7,793 bases of DNA from Planctomycetaceae bacterium (GTDB lineage Bacteria > Planctomycetota > Planctomycetia > Pirellulales > Pirellulaceae), in the NCBI GenBank assembly GCA_002702965.1, contig PADE01000242.1, forward strand, positions 6,413 through 14,205, written 5' to 3'. This document shows positions 7,001-7,793 of this stretch, one piece after another (within the stretch, counting starts at the first letter, position 1; each line of letters begins with the position of its first letter). Both the position numbers and the translations under genes were made by a program. Under the pieces are notes generated by a model. That model worked only from the letters and a program-made list of their open reading frames with translations, was not told where the DNA came from and searched no databases.

Positions 7001-7793
7001 TATGGTGGGCGCCGAACGAGAATAGCTGTCCGTCAGCCAGTACCGCCTGAGCGCCACCCACGACACCGCCCGCTGTGTTGCGCCAACCGAATGTCCGTTT
7101 GTACTCGTATTTCCCGGTCGCCTTGTCGAACGCCGCGGGTAACGTACGTCCCGACGGCACAAACAGCATGTCCTGGTTTGCCAGTAGATAACCCTGTGGC
7201 GAAAGATCGTCCCGGCCGGCGTCGCGTTGACTAATGCGGTCGTTTTTCCAGATCGGCTCACCGCTGGTCGCGTCGACCGCTATCAAGTAGACAGTTTCGT
7301 GCGGGAAGATCCCGGCTCCGAAATAGGCTACGTTCTCCTCGACCAATACGCCGGTGCGGATCGGCCAGCGGGAGATCATCTCGCCGCGCGCCAGCAACCG
7401 TTCATCGCGTGGTCCGGCGCGATGGCGCCAGACCAGTTTTCCCGTCGTTGCCTCCAGGCAGTACACACAGCCGTCGTCACTTCCGAAGTAGACCCGGTCT
7501 CCTGCCAGCGTGGGTGCCAGCCGAATCGGACCTTCGGTCGCGAAGGTCCACAACGTACGGCCGCCGACGGCGTCGACGCAGTACAGGTGGTGGTCGACGA
7601 TCGACCCGTAATAAAGACGTTTGCCGGAGACCGCAACCTGGTGCGCGTCATCAAATGTGACCCGGTGTTTCATCACCTTCCCCTCGATCGGGGTCTCGCG
7701 CGGTCCTTCCCAGGCGGGCTGTGGAGTCGCCGCCGCATCGCGCGTCCAATGATGAAACAGTGGCACCGCCAGTACCTCGTCGGTGCCACCGGC
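4014..7793 (-). CDS. Giant PQQ-like double beta-propeller protein with embedded methyltransferase-like domain and C-terminal malectin-like domain, 5'-partial
   Basis: The frame runs from the right edge to TGA 4014-4016, giving 1259 visible residues. A GTG at 7766 could be read as a start, but nine open codons precede it and no signal peptide follows; homologous proteins carry more sequence upstream, so the true start is off-window. Numbering from that GTG: propeller 1 about 42-410, with repeated strands such as VYFGSDDGCVYCLEATTGKL (92-111); methyltransferase-like domain about 432-592, with motif I LVLGAGDGRLAYELA (455-469), acidic end of strand 2 YAVEEN (477-482) and HSDL (507-510); propeller 2 about 598-1050, opening DWSHQYGNVGNTSFSRD; malectin-like domain about 1074-1243 (LHFAEL at 1169-1174, ERVFDIQL at 1181-1188, LLCGVEVI at 1235-1242). 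Charged helical inserts interrupt both propellers (296-336, 810-849). The propellers resemble BamB/quinoprotein repeats and probably bind protein or carbohydrate; no reaction can be assigned. Malectin domains bind carbohydrate in known cases. The gene converges on the DUF1501 operon with a 16-base gap. Confidence 0.88.
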   Translation of the reverse strand, partial: AGGTDEVLAVPLFHHWTRDAAATPQPAWEGPRETPIEGKVMKHRVTFDDAHQVAVSGKRLYYGSIVDHHLYCVDAVGGRTLWTFATEGPIRLAPTLAGDRVYFGSDDGCVYCLEATTGKLVWRHRAGPRDERLLARGEMISRWPIRTGVLVEENVAYFGAGIFPHETVYLIAVDATSGEPIWKNDRISQRDAGRDDLSPQGYLLANQDMLFVPSGRTLPAAFDKATGKYEYKRTFGWRNTAGGVVGGAQAVLADGQLFSFGAHHMLALDQATGDAGYAYLNGRQLVLRKEKAFIANGKEVIAVDRQRHAEASRQRQALFVARRAVRNDPKKLDEINRQMAAHAETGVLWRAAFAGDAALIRTANLVIAGGNGGVTAWNLETGQQVWTTELAGEARGLAVANGGLYVSTTTGAIHCFRAGRRATATRVAASSSDAPYRDDADGRRFADAAHQILQQSSADRGFCLVLGAGDGRLAYELARNSRLRIYAVEENLQQVAMARERLRRAGLYGRRIVLFHSDLSGTALANYFANLVVSQQMFQSGSLPRSAAELGRYVKPCGGVVCLAAPQTKTAEQLATTLRETYLRDDAEISTTGDWAVLRRGKLSGVGDWSHQYGNVGNTSFSRDYRVKGSLGVLWYGDPGPSQMINRHEAASAPLTTNGRFFVQGEDNVRAYDAYNGTFLWTYQNPGAIRTGVFNNNETSNLAASDDALYVVAGDTCTELDAATGAVKARYRSPQADDGVPRSWGFVAVHDGVLYGTSTIRSELAQALRRRGRTVGASTDAIFAVDLSTQKRAWTYRAKNIMHVTIAMSDQRMFFVESTISQEEREALLRQDKSELRKLKGEAAKRKAEELKQLDVRRAVCLDRKSGEQVWSQPIDVTNVSGISAGGGNICLMYHDNLVVICGANANGHYWNQFLSGKFSQRRILVLNAADGKKRWSKDANYMNRPVIVEDQIIAEPWSFQIATGKERTRVHPITGEESPWQFSRPGHHCGIITATPNMMLFRSGFIGYYDLYSDSGTRHFAGQRLGCWVNAIPGNGLVVIPEASAGCVCLFSITSTVVLEPREDRDPAWGIYSAAGPSTPVKRLAVNLGAPGDRRDSLGTLWLSYPRPRTRGRMEYVFDLKPTLAKGGGYYAEHHESVEIKEAVTPWVLSSGARGLTRFELPLLGKDDPPSRYTIKLHFAELDPHPAGERVFDIQLQGAVVERGLDITAEVGRGAALVRTFRGIEVNGRLQVELVPRGTQPPLLCGVEVISEDDTAAP

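Noticed and set aside
4014..7793. PQQ-dependent dehydrogenase
   Set aside because: Propeller repeats resemble quinoproteins, but I see no adjacent-cysteine motif, no cytochrome c CxxCH, and the domain order (methyltransferase, malectin) does not fit a dehydrogenase.
1..7793. CRISPR array, insertion sequence, tRNA, attachment site or defence system
   Set aside because: I saw no regularly spaced direct repeats, transposase or integrase motifs, terminal inverted repeats, tRNA-like cloverleaf or known defence domain.

Overview
The window looks like chromosomal DNA from a planctomycete, probably of the Pirellulales/Planctomycetales type. The sequence is GC-rich and holds several protein types characteristic of that phylum: a DUF1501 protein, a very large PQQ-type beta-propeller protein ending in a malectin-like domain, and secreted coiled-coil or proline-rich proteins of unknown role. 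Ribosome binding sites are weak or absent at several starts, which also fits. This is inferred from protein families only, as no rRNA or other taxonomic marker is present.

Layout. (1) Bases 1-1790, minus strand: a secreted coiled-coil protein (1080-1790), followed 66 bases downstream by the N-terminal half of a long-form signal peptide peptidase SppA, which runs off the left edge. The two probably share a transcript. (2) Bases 1791-2145: a 355-base divergent intergenic region with a candidate sigma70-type promoter facing right and two perfect GC-rich inverted repeats. (3) Bases 2146-3997, plus strand: a DUF1501 protein and, 40 bases later, a small four-helix membrane protein, probably one operon. 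(4) Bases 3978-4010: a 10-bp perfect inverted repeat across the convergent junction. (5) Bases 4014-7793, minus strand: a giant protein with, in order, a PQQ-type propeller, a class I methyltransferase-like domain, a second propeller and a malectin-like domain. Its reading frame is still open at the right edge, so its true start and any signal peptide lie outside.

How the genes may work together: all five products look exported or membrane-bound (two visible signal peptides, one likely twin-arginine-type leader, one polytopic membrane protein, and one propeller/malectin protein of a usually exported type). The window is therefore an envelope-related neighbourhood, but nothing shows that the three transcription units form one pathway. 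I found no mobile element, CRISPR array, tRNA or rRNA, and no clear defence or biosynthetic system. The most unusual item is the methyltransferase-like domain placed between two propellers.
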